Of a DNA stretch of 64,000 bases, positions 42,131 to 55,136 are shown piece by piece (the stretch's first letter is position 1; every line of letters begins with the position of its first letter). This DNA is from Takakia lepidozioides (Eukaryota; Streptophyta; Takakiopsida; Takakiales; Takakiaceae). The notes beneath the pieces were generated by a model. It was not told the origin of the DNA and did no database searches. It saw nothing but the letters and a program-made list of their open reading frames with translations. The translations under genes and the position numbers were made by a program. The stretch covers positions 75,308,907 through 75,372,906 of the forward strand of contig CM060733.1 of assembly GCA_030704615.1 (NCBI GenBank). Direction: 5' to 3'.

Positions 42131-45100
42131 CTAGGACCCTTCTCCATTGCTCTTGTCATTATTGACTATCTTGAAGGGTCGTACCTGCACATGCATGCTC
42201 AAGATCAGTGACCAAGAGAGACAAAACAGACAGAAAAGGAAATGAAGTATTCATCAGACTCTCTGCTTGTCTGGCCCCATGCCTGTTTTGGACAAAGCAG
42301 AAAGGTCAAGAGAAGGGGACTGAAGGGATGCAAATGAGAGGAGGGCACCTCCACTAGTAGCATGATCTAACCTCAGAGTGAAACTCACTATGGACCCTAT
42401 AGATTTCCTTTGCAACATCTTCAATATGAGCGAACATACATACCCAAAAACTAGAACAAGAATATCAAAGCTAGCAGCAGTGCTCTAGCCAATATCTGAA
42501 TGGAAAGAGCCATATTGACACTCTGATTTGTGAGGGGGACAATTGAAGCATCAAACGAACACACCTAGCCAGAATGTCAGCAAATCAGGCACTTTGCTTG
42601 TCAATGTAAGAGAGACGAGGAAAAGAGAGAACCATTTTACCTTCCACATGCAGAGTGCCCTACTGAAAGTACAACTACAAGAGAGAAGAAGAGACAAACA
42701 CAGAAGGAAATAGACGAAAGCAGAAAGCAAAAGATTCTCTAAGAGGTTTGGTTGAACCTCCACCCAACCAAATTCTGAGAGAGACAGAGATTGTACACAT
42801 AAGACATTGTTTGCCGTAGCCTTGTGGCCATTGACCCCGCGCCCGGTTTGAGCGGAAATGAGAGAGACAGAGAATGTATTCATAAGACGTGGTTTGCAGT
42901 AGCCTTGTAGCCATATACCCCCCCACACCCAGTTTGGGTGGAACAAGAGGGACCAGAAACTCCTTTGTGATGGACTCACTCCGGTAGCGTGACTTACCTT
43001 GATATAAACAATTAGTTCGGGCTTTCCAGATATCCTTCACACAAGCATCAATCTGCTGTGTGTGGGCAGCGCAAAAGTTAGACCCCAACAGGGCCAGGGC
43101 TTTAGGTTCAGACTCAAGATTTTCAAAGTTGGCGACCCGAGGTGCCGAGACAATGTTCTTGATCATCCTGAAAAGGGTCACTCTCTGTGTATCAGACAAT
43201 GGATATTGTCCTCAGGTTGCCCACATATCGGGCAGTTACAATCTCCTCTTCCTCTCTGCATCTGTTTATTGTTCAAAGGTAGGCTTCCTTCCCTTAGTTT
43301 AAATTTCAGTATAGTACCAAGGGTGGGTAGGCCTTGAGATCATCCTCAAGGTCCTCGCCCATGTCACAGACTAGAAACAGAGGGATATTTTATGCCTACC
43401 TTCATTAGAGAAAGAGAGGGAGAGAGAGAGAGAGATTGACACAAAAATGAGCAAGCTAAGGATCCCAAAGGGAAGGAAAACCTTGACGTGGTGTGGAAGA
43501 ATCTTGACATCAAATGGGGTGTAGAGCCATGCATCGCTCGAATACTGCATGAAATTTTCCAGCCGGCTTGTGTACACATCTGCATAGCGTTGCACGTTGT
43601 ATGCAAAGGCCGACTCCTTGCCTGTGTCTGTGAGGAAAGTAGACCCAAAGTATGGATTGAATAGCGCTTTCATCGCAAGCCGTGATTGGGCACGTTCAGT
43701 TCTCAAGGCCAGCAACAGGTCTGTCTCTTCTTCTCCTTGTTGGACTGCCGTGGTAGGCAAACCGTGAAACTTCCCAAGGAGTTCTTGCACTATGTTGTAC
43801 TTTGCCTGCAAGAACCATTTATCAAATGTTTTGCACTCCCAAGAAGCACAGATTCTGACCAACCAGAAAATCAATGAAGATTCTTCATTGACATTGGCAT
43901 GATCTAGCTAACATGACCTAGTTAGCTACGAAGGGACTTGCAAAGTGACATCACACTGAGACCTGACAACTACTTGCAGAGTAACAAACTTAGGGATATT
44001 ATGTCACAATTCCAGATGATACAGAAAGCCAACAATTACTCCAAAACAACCATCGGAAGGACACAAATCAGTTTAGTCGCAATTATCTGCATCATTCGAG
44101 CAGAGTCATAGTTAAGTTTGTTACCACAGCAGCATGAAACTTGACAAGTGAAAGGAAGGGCTTTGCAGGGCTCACTTGCTGGAAGCGATACTCACTCTCA
44201 TTTTGTGTGGTTATCTCCCTCTGCCAATACCCATACAAACAATCCCCCTCCACTTCAATTCAGTGCTTGTAATAAGGTTGACTATATCTCACCAGGGTCT
44301 GCAATTTGGCTAAAAGTGGCCATAGCAATCACACAAAGCCCAAACCAATGAAGTTACAGGGGAATCATTCGAGCATGTATATGCATTACACTGGATTTGC
44401 TGTAGCTTTGTTGCAATACACCATACGACCACCCTGGACAAAGAGAGTTTGGTAAGACAGGTAGAAAGTGCCTTCACATTGCTACAAGACCGTTTTGATC
44501 CAACAGAAATATGCTAAGGCTTTGCCCTAAATAATACTATTTCCTGGCAACTACAGGCATCAATTTGGCTCGCACAAACTGCCTCAAGTATTTATTTGAC
44601 AGCCTCTACATGACAGTAGAGCAAGTGCACTCATGTTGGTTGGTGCGGAATGACAAGGCCTGTAAACAAACCTCAAGCTCTCGGATAATTGCTGCAGTCC
44701 CCCACCCAGCTTTGGCAGGCCCTCTTAAATCACTATAAAGGTGATCCCCAAAATACAACACCTGCAAATCTGACCTCCTGTCAGTAAAATTCACGAAGTG
44801 CATTTCAGTGCAGACAACTTCATTTTCGCTCTCTAAAAACTTTCCCGTGTTCTCTTTTTAGCCAACTTCAATTTTCTGAGGAGGGCAGGCTCAGTAGAGT
44901 ATAGTGGGCGAAGCATGAGGTGCAACAATCTGCACCAAACAAAAAGTTGAGATTGCACAAGGAGGAGCCTTGTACGTTGTGATTTTCCTCAATGCCAAAG
45001 AGGTTAGCATCCATTTAGAGCCAAATATCATGCTCGCCCTTTGCTGTTAATCCAGCTCAATCACAAAAACAATTTCTAGCAGGCAGAAACTAGAACTCAT

Positions 45101-48100
45101 AAAGTTCAACACTGCCTTTATGTTGATATACATACTACAGGATCTGCACAAGAAGCAAGAGTTCAAAAACCCACCTCAGAACCCCGCCACTTCGTGATAT
45201 TAAGAAAGTCTTTGAGGCAGCCATGATAATACACACTGTGGGGTTGAAATGCATCCACTCTACTAAAAGCTAGAACATCTTTTGCAGCATCGTAGTACCT
45301 AGCATCCAGAATCCAGCGTCTAATCATCATGACTGGTGATTTGTCTGCTGTGTGAGGGGCAGAGAGAGCGATGAAAGAAAGGTACATCATCACATCCATG
45401 AAAAGGTAGAGTGCAATGCAAGAACCAGTTGACCACTAACATGAACATAGCTGTAGTGTACCCATAACGACATAGTCCTGCAGCACACAAGCCCTCCAAA
45501 GCAAACTAAGGATTTCAGCATATGAGGTGACCCCACTGGTCATGCACAACCATGACAAAGCACTTCCAGGAAATCATGGCTGGCATGTAAATTTTCTAGT
45601 ATACCAGAGGTGGATTCCAGAACCTCCCTCTAGCTGCAAAAAGGACTGAAAGTGCCACCTCTGAAACCCAAAGTAACCAAGGGTCATGAAGAATAAACTT
45701 CAAATGGGATAGCCACACTAAAAAACAAAAACATAATTTTGTGATGAAGAACTCACAGAAAGGGACAGACGTATTTGTAGGTGTAAAGCTTTTGCCATTA
45801 GGCATATTTAGCTTCATAACATAAAATTCAACCCCCTCTCAGTTTTGTGACAATCTTGGTATCAAACTGCCATACTCTCAGACAGCCAGTGGCGTCCAAC
45901 ATGCAAGGCTTTCTGTAATGATCATGAGTACAGATATCTCACTGGGAGAGAATCTACTCAGAAGACTACGTTTGCCGTAGCCTTGTGGCCGCAGACTCCG
46001 TGCCCAGTGTGGACTGAACAAAAGGGAACAGAAACTACCTTTGTGAGGATCTCACTCCGGTAGTGTGACTTACCTTGATAGAGACAATTAGTTCGGGTTT
46101 TCCAGGTATCCTCTAGAAAGCCCTTCACACAAGCATCAACTTGCTGTGTGTGAGCTGCCCAACAATTAGCCCCCAACAGGGCCAGGGCATTAGGCTCAAC
46201 CTCAAGATTTTCAAAGTTGGTGAACAGAGGTGAAGGGACAATATTCTTGAAGGTCCTGAAGAGGGTCACTCTCTGGTGAGAATATCCTAGACATTGTGTC
46301 AGAAAATATTGTCTTCAGTCTCTCACTGGGAGGGAGAGACAAAGAGCTTTGAAACATCCACGGAAAGCCCAGAGTGAGAGAGAAAGGTGCAGCAGTAATA
46401 GGAAGGGAAGCAGGATGTAGGTAACAATAGGGCTCAAGAGACAACCAAACCTGAAGGGTCGGTCAGAGGTGTAGAATTTCGGTTTGTCTGCCAATGCAAC
46501 AACGACATCAAATAGGTCTCTCCAGCACTCCCCGCAACTGCCATAGTCCTACCACCATCCCCAGTATGAACCCGTAAGTCTTGTTGGGAGAATGGAGACA
46601 CAACATTTACACAACAGTTGCATAGGCACTACTTTAAAGTACTTGACTAAATCAGAATTTCTGGGGCAACAAACATGAGAAGAGAAAAACTAACATGGGG
46701 GGAAGAGATGCTCTTATGTTTCTTATTACAAAAGCTGCCCTCGTTTGCAGCGATCATCCATTGGAAGAAATTTATACTAGTTGTGACACCAGATCCTTAT
46801 ATTTCCTAATATTCTAGATCTCCATAAAATAAGATAGTTCTAAACACTAGTGTCAATTGAGAATGTTCAGGTATATTGTATATGCGGACAAAGTTTTGAA
46901 TTATTCAACTTTCAAGTAAAATTGAATCATGTGTCCCTTTTGGACGGCCACATTTGTTGCACAGCTGGCAAAGATATAGCCGGACAAAGTGTAGAGCGCG
47001 CCAGAGAGAGCAGATAAAGAGACTTGGGGGTAGGAGAAACAGGTCATAGTGTATTCGAAAGAATTACCTGGAAGAGATAACGCATGCCACCATCAACAAA
47101 TGGGAAGGGCGAGTTGGTCAGAATGAAGAGCTTCTTGCCTCTCTCTTTCAGCATTCTCAGCATTTCGCACACATCATTCTGAGACCTCCCCACAGACACA
47201 TGTCCAAACATTCCAGAATAAGTTCGACCACTTGCGATGCTTGCTGTGTTTGCACTAGTCTGAGTCCATCTGCAAGATTGTTGGTTGTTCAGTGAATAAG
47301 GATTTCCATCAACACATCTGCACATCTCCCCATTTGCTGACACAGTACTCCTCTGCTCTGTGTCTCTTCACATTAACTGGCCAGAAATACTCTCTCTCTC
47401 TCTCCCTCGAATGTGAATGTGTTCTTTGTAACACCACTCAAGATTTGCCTGATCCTTCGTACTCTGTCTCTCTCCCTCTATCCTTGAATATATGGCTAGC
47501 ACCATTCTTGGCTTGTCGTGGTGATTGAGAAACTGCTTTGTGAGTTGGGCCCTGTAGCAGCAGCACACTATACCTTCTACATGATAAGGTCAAAGTACAT
47601 TGCTCTTGTTGCTGGTCTAATGTATGCCTTGTATCGGAATTAGGAAACTTGAAAATGAGAGGCTTCAGGATTTTTCTCTCTCTCCCTCTTTTCTTCTCTC
47701 TTTCCTTGAATGTGGCTAACAGCACTCAAGAATTTCCAGAAACCGTTAGTCTGTTCAGGTACTTTTCTAGAACGGAACAGGATGATGGATAACGGGATGA
47801 CTCACTAGGGTTTTCCTTGGGTCTTAACCCTAAAGAAGCAGCCCTAGGAGCAGGCAAGAGCTGAAGGAGCTGACTACCTTACTACTGAACTAGGACTTCA
47901 AGCAAGGTATCCATTCAGACTCCTTAAACACTTTGAAAGGCTGCTTGGTATGACAACACAAAGAGTCGACACTGTGAAGGACTTACATGGACTTGACTAG
48001 CTCTACTTTGAATCTACGAATACTTAAGCAAACCAAGGGCCTCTATGTATGCCTTTGCTTGAGTACTTAGCTCTAGTCCTGTGATTGGGTGCTTACTGTC

Positions 48101-51025
48101 AAGAGACCACCCACCCCCCTTTGGAGCATAGGCTGAAATAGGTGCTGCTGCTGAGTTGTGTACCTATTGTTGACTGAAATGGCTGAAAGGACCTCCCTTA
48201 CCTCTCCTCTCTTTGCTACTATGACCTGCTACAGGGATGACATTGATAGGAAACGTGAAGTGGTTTAAGCCTGGGGTTCCACAGCGATCACTAACCTGTT
48301 GGTTGGTTCGTTGGCTGTGATGGATCCAGGTGAGGTCACTTCACCTTCTTTTGTTGCAGGAAATGCTTGCTCTCTCAAACCTCAAATCCATTTGTAAGTG
48401 TTGATTGTGTACAGATACTACTGCTGTTTTGCTCTGAATGGTTTGATGGATCTATGAGCTTGTACCTACATGGAAAGGAGTTGTCTTTAAGGAGACACTA
48501 ATGCTCTTCCTACTTCTACTGTTGCTTCCTGTGACATGAAAGTGAGGAGGCAGATCTGGGTAGAGACAGTTTGATGGTGCCTAAATTAGGCTGTCTAATG
48601 TCGTGAAAAAGAGGTGAAAAAGAGGCAAACACAGCACATTATGCTTAGTGTTTCCTGTCTAGCTTTGACATGCTATGCAAATTGGTCTGTGTCTCTATCT
48701 CTCTCTCTCACACACACACTCACACACACACATGACCCATTACACATGACTAAAATATATACAATGACACAAATGAATAAAAACAGTAAAAATGAAAGGA
48801 CAATGGCTGAGCATATTGAAATGGGTGCCCCTAATACAAACTGACATTTTTCACAAGGTATTTAGCAGGATCCATGAGAATTTCTGAGTGCATTCTGCCA
48901 CTCCGGTGGACAAACTCAATGGAGCGTTTCACATCCTCATACACATAGGCAGCATCAAAGTCCATCTTCTGGTCCACGAAGTGTTGGATGACGTCTGATA
49001 GCAGGCACACCTGCATCCCCCAATGTGTCAGAATACCTGCTCCTCACCGTTTACTGAAACATTTTGTTAGTTGCTATGGACAGGTGTGGTATGTCTGCAT
49101 GCACAACTGAAAAAAGATCATGTTAGGCATGGGGAAAAAATCTCAACACAAACTTCTCTACCTCACTGAGACAGAAGAGGTCCATCAAGGCAACCAAATT
49201 GGGCATGTGGTCTATGCTTATGTGCTTCCCTCCGTATGCATTGTCCAATTCTCCTCGGCTCATCTGGAGACTCACATAACAGGCATTCAAGCAAAAGGTT
49301 ACCATAACTTGTAATGCCGCTCGGATGCTAGATGTTCATCAGGACAAACAATCTTTCCTTCCCCTCTCTTCCCTTGAAGAAACTACCATGAAGGCCTCAT
49401 GAATCTCAGCCATCAGTTGCATGCATATGGTAGGTGAAGAGAATTCTGGTCAGAATCAATTTTACAACCCTGCTAAGGTTTGACGGGTAGTATTTAGTCC
49501 ATTATTGAGGACCTGATAAGATAATACCAGGATTGCACTTGACTGTCACTTACAGGTTCCTCCTGATCATTTAAGGAAGGATCTGCCAAACTCATCTAAG
49601 AGTACTTGTGCAATCACTGACCATGCCCATACACAAGTGCATGCAAAAGATAGCATTGAGCAGAGATGCATTTACTTACTCTGCGGCGGCCGAAGAAGCA
49701 GCCTGCAGGCTCAACTGAATGGAAGAAATCAAGCTTCAACAAATACCCATTCTTTTTGTCATAATACAGACCCCGGATGGGAAACCCCGGATCGTACTCA
49801 AATCCCAAGCAGCTTTCTGGGTACCTGTGCTGTTTGCAACACCAATTCCCCCACCGTTGATAAGAAAAGAAGCAGCCCAACGTGATTGACAGTTGGGATT
49901 CATTCTCTGTGCCAACCCCATTAGATTGCGAGGCCAAGGAAAGCATCAGCAGGTTTCTGTCAATTCTTGTGCAACTACACTACTAGAAGGATCCGTACTA
50001 TTATGAGGTATTGCATGGGCTTCACTTCCTCACCCTCTGAATTTGGATAATTTCCTCCTTCCAAAATGCAAACAGAGTCGACCCTGTCCAGCTTTCTGCT
50101 TTACCTTCACTCATTTTCTTTAGGTAGGACATAAAGAACCGCAGCCACAAGAGGCTGTCCATGTAGTTTCAGTTCAAAAACTCAAATGCCTCACCTCATG
50201 CACAAGGTGCTCCTTTGCTAGCTTGTAGATCAGGGACTGCAAATTCTCCGTGTAGTGGGCCAGAGTATAATCATAATCAAAACCATATACTTGTATCCGG
50301 TCCAATCTAAGATTGTGGTTTGCATACACACCTGCCATCACACTCATCCCCCATCCAGGGTTACTATTCCGGCCAAGGTTGCTCATTACAAAAGTTGCTT
50401 GCTTGAGCAACTTGGGTAAATAGAGCAAAGAGAACAAAGAAAATGAAAAACGTAGAAAAGAGACGTCTGTCAGAGATGACTAAAATACAATAGAAAGAGG
50501 AAGAGGAAGAGGAAGAGGAAGAGAGTATACAAGGGATGAGACAAGGGGCAGAAAGAGGGGTATCCGTTACCCAGCGCAAGGTCGCTACAAACGGCCCACC
50601 CAGGAGAGGACATACTAACCATTCGGGTTCATTTTAGGCATGTCATGGAGAGCTTGAGGGATAGCATCAAAGCATTGCCGCACAGCCTCAAACTCTGCTT
50701 TGAGCTTCCTTGCATCCCCTGTCATCTCTCCCGGAACCGTTGAATATGTCCTACTCCCTGCGTCTCCTACACCCCCGGGAATTTCCCCAGCCTCTGAGAT
50801 ATCCCTGCAGTTGGCCCTGCATCCCTCGAACGGCACCCAATCTCCTGAGTGTGTCCGCAAACCGCGTGCAACACTGTGGGAGATACTCAGCTCACAAACA
50901 TGAGGCCCCTTCATTGCATTAGAGAAATGTAATTTGTGTTGCCACAATGTATCCCTCCTACTGGCATGAACATTGTCTCTCAAGCGACCCAAACTGGGCA
51001 CCAACCATCGTCTGTATATCATCAT
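42131..51025 (-). CDS. Cytosolic purine 5'-nucleotidase-like HAD hydrolase (cN-II / HAD-IG family)
   Basis: Twelve exons fit with GT-AG borders and phases that join without error: 51025-50620, 50331-50195, 49829-49680, 49263-49162, 49010-48846, 47178-47068, 46548-46451, 45298-45175, 44761-44672, 44220-44176, 43805-43482 and a tentative last exon 42184-42131, about 601 residues. HAD motif I is GFDYDYTLAHY, spanning the start of the conserved part. Motif II is LFILTNSPFPFVDGGMRYL. The C-terminal motif is VLYFGDHLYSDLRGPAKAGW. Other family blocks are FPIRGLYYDKKNGYLLKLDF, VDAFQPHSVYYHGCLKDF and SAFAYNVQRYADVYTS. The family removes phosphate from IMP/GMP-type nucleotides. The first about 135 residues are family-variable and basic, so organelle targeting is possible. 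The ATG at 51025 is the first in the open frame; an upstream exon cannot be excluded. All catalytic motifs are intact and no stop was found, so the gene is probably functional. Confidence 0.92.
42540..43335 (-). mobile_element. Non-LTR retrotransposon zf-RVT fragment in the last intron of the nucleotidase gene
   Basis: Minus-strand frames contain CNCPICGQPEDNIHCL, the zinc-binding C-terminal region of non-LTR reverse transcriptases, followed after a frame break by SDTQRVTLFRMIKNIVSAPR, LALLGSNFCAAHTQQIDACV and WKARTNCLYQG. An internal duplication of AGAGAGACAGAGA(T/A)TGTA and TAGCCTTGT(G/A)GCCAT occurs at 42775-42915. It lies in the intron between exons 43805-43482 and 42184-42131. Confidence 0.7.
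45955..46330 (-). mobile_element. Second zf-RVT-family fragment in an intron of the nucleotidase gene
   Basis: It is closely related to 42790-43190: MTLFRTFKNIVPSPLFTNFE, LALLGANCWAAHTQQVDACV and TRTNCLYQGKSHYRSE. It sits between exons 46548-46451 and 45298-45175 in the same orientation as the gene. Confidence 0.7.
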
Positions 51026-51660
51026 GGGCCGCCTGCTACTGAGACAGTAGAAAAAGATGTCTTGCAAACGCTTGATTGCTGCACTGACGTCGCAGAGCTT
51101 CCATAGTCCAAATAATTGCCTACTAGAACATCGTCCGCTCCAAGCAAGCCGCCCTCTCGCACTCCATCCTGGGATCGCTTGCTCAACTCACCCGGAAATC
51201 AAGCCTTCTGTTCCCACCGACCTGAACTTAGGGTTAGGTTTAGGTTTTAGAAAGGTTTAGCCAGATCAACTGTCCTCGCCAAGTGCACAGCTGCACTGCA
51301 CCGAGGGCAGGTTGCTGCTCCGTCATTCCATTTTGGTTCTCAGCTCCACTTTTGATGTTTGCTTCCAGATGAAGAACTGTCATTTCAATTTTCCAAGCAC
51401 TTGACAAAGGCTTTCAAATAACGTTTTGGAAACCTTGGGGTGAGGTTCTCGTTGTGGAAACTGCCAACTGGGAAGCACGCATGCTTCAAACGCATTGGGG
51501 TACAGTCCTGGTGTTCAGCTTTGAAAGTCTTAGAACCCGTGTTGAGTCCACAAAATTTGATAGCGACAAGATCACTACCCGGAGATTTGGGGTCATGCTC
51601 ATGGCGGTCATCTCGTATTTTATCTCGTCCTCACTCTCCCGATTTTGAACTGAGGTGCAG
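51026..51660. other. Upstream region of the 5'-nucleotidase gene
   Basis: This is the presumptive promoter and 5' leader of the nucleotidase gene. No clear TATA box or other site was identified. Confidence 0.35.
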
Positions 51661-51820
51661 GGACATGTGATTGATGGTCGTCAGTGAAGAAGGATGCCCC
51701 AGACATGGTCACACAGAACACGGAAATTGTGTTGAGCCGCCCGCACACCGGGCATGCACCTTCCGACTCATCTCTGCATCTCCCCGCCCTCATTTAAATT
51801 TCAGTCCAGTGCATTGACAT
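51661..51820 (-). mobile_element. Third zf-RVT fragment
   Basis: The minus strand reads TGLKFK, stop, then RAGRCRDESEGACPVCGRLN, matching LKFKLREG...CPICGQ of the 43.2-kb fragment. The nucleotide stretch CATTTAAATTTCAGT(C/A) also matches around 43300. It is short and degenerate. Confidence 0.55.
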
Positions 51821-51865
51821 CCGAAGCTCAGTATAAAGTGTTGTTCTATCACGTATGACGAGGTC

Positions 51866-51990
51866 ACAGTCTGTAGCTCAGTTTGATAGGGCACAGAGTG
51901 CCACCCAGGTGATTCTGGGTTCACATCCTGCTACCGTGTTGGGTGTGCTATCATCTTCTCCCGCTTCCCGTCCCTTGAGCCTTGTGCGCC
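51866..51990 (+). mobile_element. tRNA-derived SINE head
   Basis: It contains an A-box-like TAGCTCAGTTTGATAGG at 51874 and a B-box GGGTTCACATCC at 51917-51928, with spacing typical for a tRNA-derived promoter. The CAGGTGATTCTGGGTTCA core matches the SINE at 33.6 kb. The sequence is not a functional tRNA because the anticodon arm does not fit. Confidence 0.55.
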
Positions 51991-52029
51991 TCAAAGCTCC
52001 TCTCGCTGATTTGTGAGGGGAGCAAGGTG

Positions 52030-52276
52030 TTTCCAAAAAGAATGAGCCCTTTTTTTTCTTTATTTTTGGGCGGAAGGGGAACGGTGCCCCAGAATTGCAT
52101 TGCAGGAGGTGGAAAAAAAAAACCACCAAAAGGGACGTGAAGGCTTGTAGAGGGGACTCGAGCCCCACCCTCTTGAGCCTTTAAATCAAATTGTCAGTTA
52201 GGTATTTGTAACCCTCACGGATGGTTTTTATTTATTTATTGGATCCTCCCTCAAAAGGAGACCACGCATCAGCGCT
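52030..52276 (-). mobile_element. Possible LINE 3'-end relic
   Basis: The stretch CCCTTTTTTTTCTTTATTTT near 52048, followed by GGGGAACGGTGCCCC, resembles on the minus strand a 3' untranslated region ending in an A-rich tail, as in the adjacent LINE at 52286. Only the tail end is present. Confidence 0.35.
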
Positions 52277-54031
52277 CCCAGGTTTTTTTCTTTTTTTTTA
52301 ATTTTAAAGGGGATGAAGCCCCAGTCTTTTATTAATAACGGGAAAAAATAAACCCATGTGGGACCATAAGGCATGCACACTTGACGGTGAGGGACCAACC
52401 CATAGTCTTTTAACGGAGAGAGAACCGTCCTAGAGGATGAATGATAAATCCTACGATTGAGAGCTATAGCAAGGAAAAGCCACGAGCGATAGTAGAAGCT
52501 CACGAGATGCGAACTCCCGAATGAGGGCTAGGATTAGAAACAAAGCCAGCAAGCTCAGACTAAGACCTAGTACCACGGCGATCAAGAGAGGATCATTCAA
52601 GAACCGAGCAAAAAGGAAAGCAGGGCTGCCAGGATTGGCAGGAGAGCCTCAAAAAGCAGCGAGAAGAGAGATTTGGAGGATAACATAGGGGACAGAGAAA
52701 AAAGTCTTAGCAGGGGAACCAAAGAGGAGACCATCAAAATCGTGCGAGGCAGCAGAGCTAAGGAAGAACGAAACAACAATAGCTATAGCAGCTGCCTACT
52801 TTTCGAAGCCAAGCCGAGTCGAGCTTTTGCCCTTGAGGTGTTTCCAGTTGATTTCCCTATCAAACTCCGGTGAGTCATGGAAGTGTAATAATTGCCCCCT
52901 GCCAGGAGACTGGTGGGCTCCTGGCCCAGATGATGCTTGACGACGTAGAGCAGCCAGGCATAAGATGTCATCTTTCCCCCATGAACATTTGAATTTGCTG
53001 AAGAGCTTATATTCAGCCTCTGGATCCCTGCAGATGTCTGCAATCATTTTTGCCCATGCCTTCCTACCCTCAATTTGCACTTCATTGAAAATTGAAGCCA
53101 AAACAACAGAGAGACATGATTTTTCCCTGCTTAGAGTCCATGAACATCTAACTTTCCAGATGTTCCATAGAGAAATGGATCTGAATGCTTCAAAAACCGA
53201 ACAATGACTGTGAATGCTATGTAGAATGCCATCGTAGTTAAGAAGTTTGTGGGTTGCGGATAGGGTTCCAGGTTCCCAAATCTGCATGATAGAGGAAAGG
53301 CATGGCCATGTTTTCGATGGGATACTGCAGCAGAGAAGACAGTGTTCCAGAGTTTCTGTTAACCCCATGCTGCAGCATTTGCATATCAAGGCCAACCAGA
53401 CACCCACTTTGAGTACCCTGTTGGCTACCTGCCATAGGAAGGCTGCCACTTTGGCCAGCCTTGTCTTAATCCAAATGTTGGCCAATATGAGGTTCCATCT
53501 GGCATGATCTGGGCTGTAGCCAGCCCATTTAGAGGCCCATTTCTCATGAAATTGCTGAGGTTTAAGTAACAAACGGTATGCAGCCCTAGCTGAGTAATTG
53601 AAGAACGAATGGCAGGTGGTTCCGAAGTTCCAAGACCATTCTTTTGGGTCCACCATTACGCCCATCAGTGGCACCCCTTCCACCCAAAGAAATAATTGAG
53701 ATGAGATCCAGGTAGTTAATGGTTGGTTCATTGGAGCACTAGGGTTCATGTCTTTGTCAGGAGAAGACCAATGACAGATCCGGACAGGAGTGAATTGCCT
53801 ATCAGAGATGGTCACAGGATTCTCTGACTCCATTGTAAGAAAGTTTGATAGCTCAATTTTGTTTAGAACTATGCCTCTGAAGAGGTTTGGCCTGGCTTCC
53901 GTGATGTAGATAACTTGATGAAGAGATGAAGAGCACGTGACCCAGCTGCCGGAGCTGGCCTGATTAGGACCAGCCGAGAGGGATGGAACCCAGTTGACAA
54001 GAATATTTTGAAGTATGTGCTGGTAACCTGA

Positions 54032-55136
54032 CACTACTACGTTTAGGGGGGGGGTTAGCGACACCGGGACGCTGGGCGCGCCGGACGCGCCGACCCCCCT
54101 GCGACTGCAGCGTCGCGCAGGCGCCCGGCCCCGGACTTGTGACGTCGGGGCGTCGCAACGCCGGCGCTCGGACGACGTTGTGCATCTTGCGATGCCATGC
54201 CATCGTCGGAAAGGGGCCTGACCCCATTCCCCCGCCAACGCGCTGGGGGGGTTGCGACGCCCTAGCGTCGCAACAATTCGCTGCGACGCCACCGGGATGC
54301 TGCGACGGCCGGGCGCTCTTGCGACGGCGGGGAATCGTAATGCGGAAAATTGATTCTGGGAGTAGATTGTAGAGCATAATGGGCTTGGCATCCTCAGACT
54401 ACAGTCATTGTCCAACAATAAGTTGCAATGCAGTTTTGCAAAACTTAGGCCATTGATAGATATTTGTTCTTGAAGAACTCTGGGGATAAGTCTCGGTGCA
54501 AGTTCCAGCTGTGATAGCTCCTGTAGAACGCATAATCTGCAACACAATGATAAGATTGAGATAATGGTAGTCACTAGGAGCTAACTTTTGATATGTATAT
54601 ATATACTTGGACTGTTTTTGTGATACATAGATGTATTGTAGATTTGTTGGTTAGTGTGTAGTATTGTCTTAGAAATGTTATAATGTGGAGGTCCTAGGTT
54701 CAAGTATGCATTGCCTAATATATGTAGAACAATGTGTGAACTGCCATTAGACAAAACCAGAGTCAATGGTCAATGCCGAATGAATGGTTAACTGGTTTTT
54801 GAAATTCAAATTCAAATGTACCCCCCAAACTGTGACATCTGGGGGTCGCATTTACGACCCCCGGACGTCCCTAATGTGGCATCGCAGAAAAATAAATAAA
54901 TAAATAAATAAAATTGCGATGCCCGGACGTTGCAAGTTGCACCGGCGCCGCGGCCGGGGGGTCCCGGGGGCTTGCGATTCCCCGACGACGCTAATTAGCA
55001 ATGTCTCTGCGACTTCCCAACGTCGCAAAATGCCCCCGGCGCGCCCCGGGCGCCATAGAGTATTTCCGTCGCTAATCACGACGGTTGGAGGTTGTTGGGG
55101 CATCGCTAAACCCCCACCCCCCCAAACGTAGAAGTG
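54032..55136. mobile_element. Non-autonomous CACTA element (1,105 bp) nested in the LINE
   Basis: The left end is CACTACTACGTTTAGGGG and the right end, reverse complemented, is CACTTCTACGTTTGGGGG, so the terminal repeats match over about 18 bp with two differences. TGA is present on both outer sides (54029-54031 and 55137-55139), the 3-bp duplication of CACTA elements. Removing the element rejoins the LINE frame through Q-R-G-S-S-G-Y-Q. The ends are very GC-rich with repeated GCGACG/CGTCGC motifs, while the middle (54370-54860) is AT-rich. No transposase is present. A minus-strand stretch at about 54380-54560 looks coding (HRDLSPEFFKNKYLS in one frame) and may be a captured exon of unknown origin. 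Confidence 0.93.

Noticed and set aside
51874-51945. A functional tRNA gene
   Set aside because: A and B boxes are present, but the acceptor and anticodon arms do not pair into a cloverleaf, so a SINE head is the better call.
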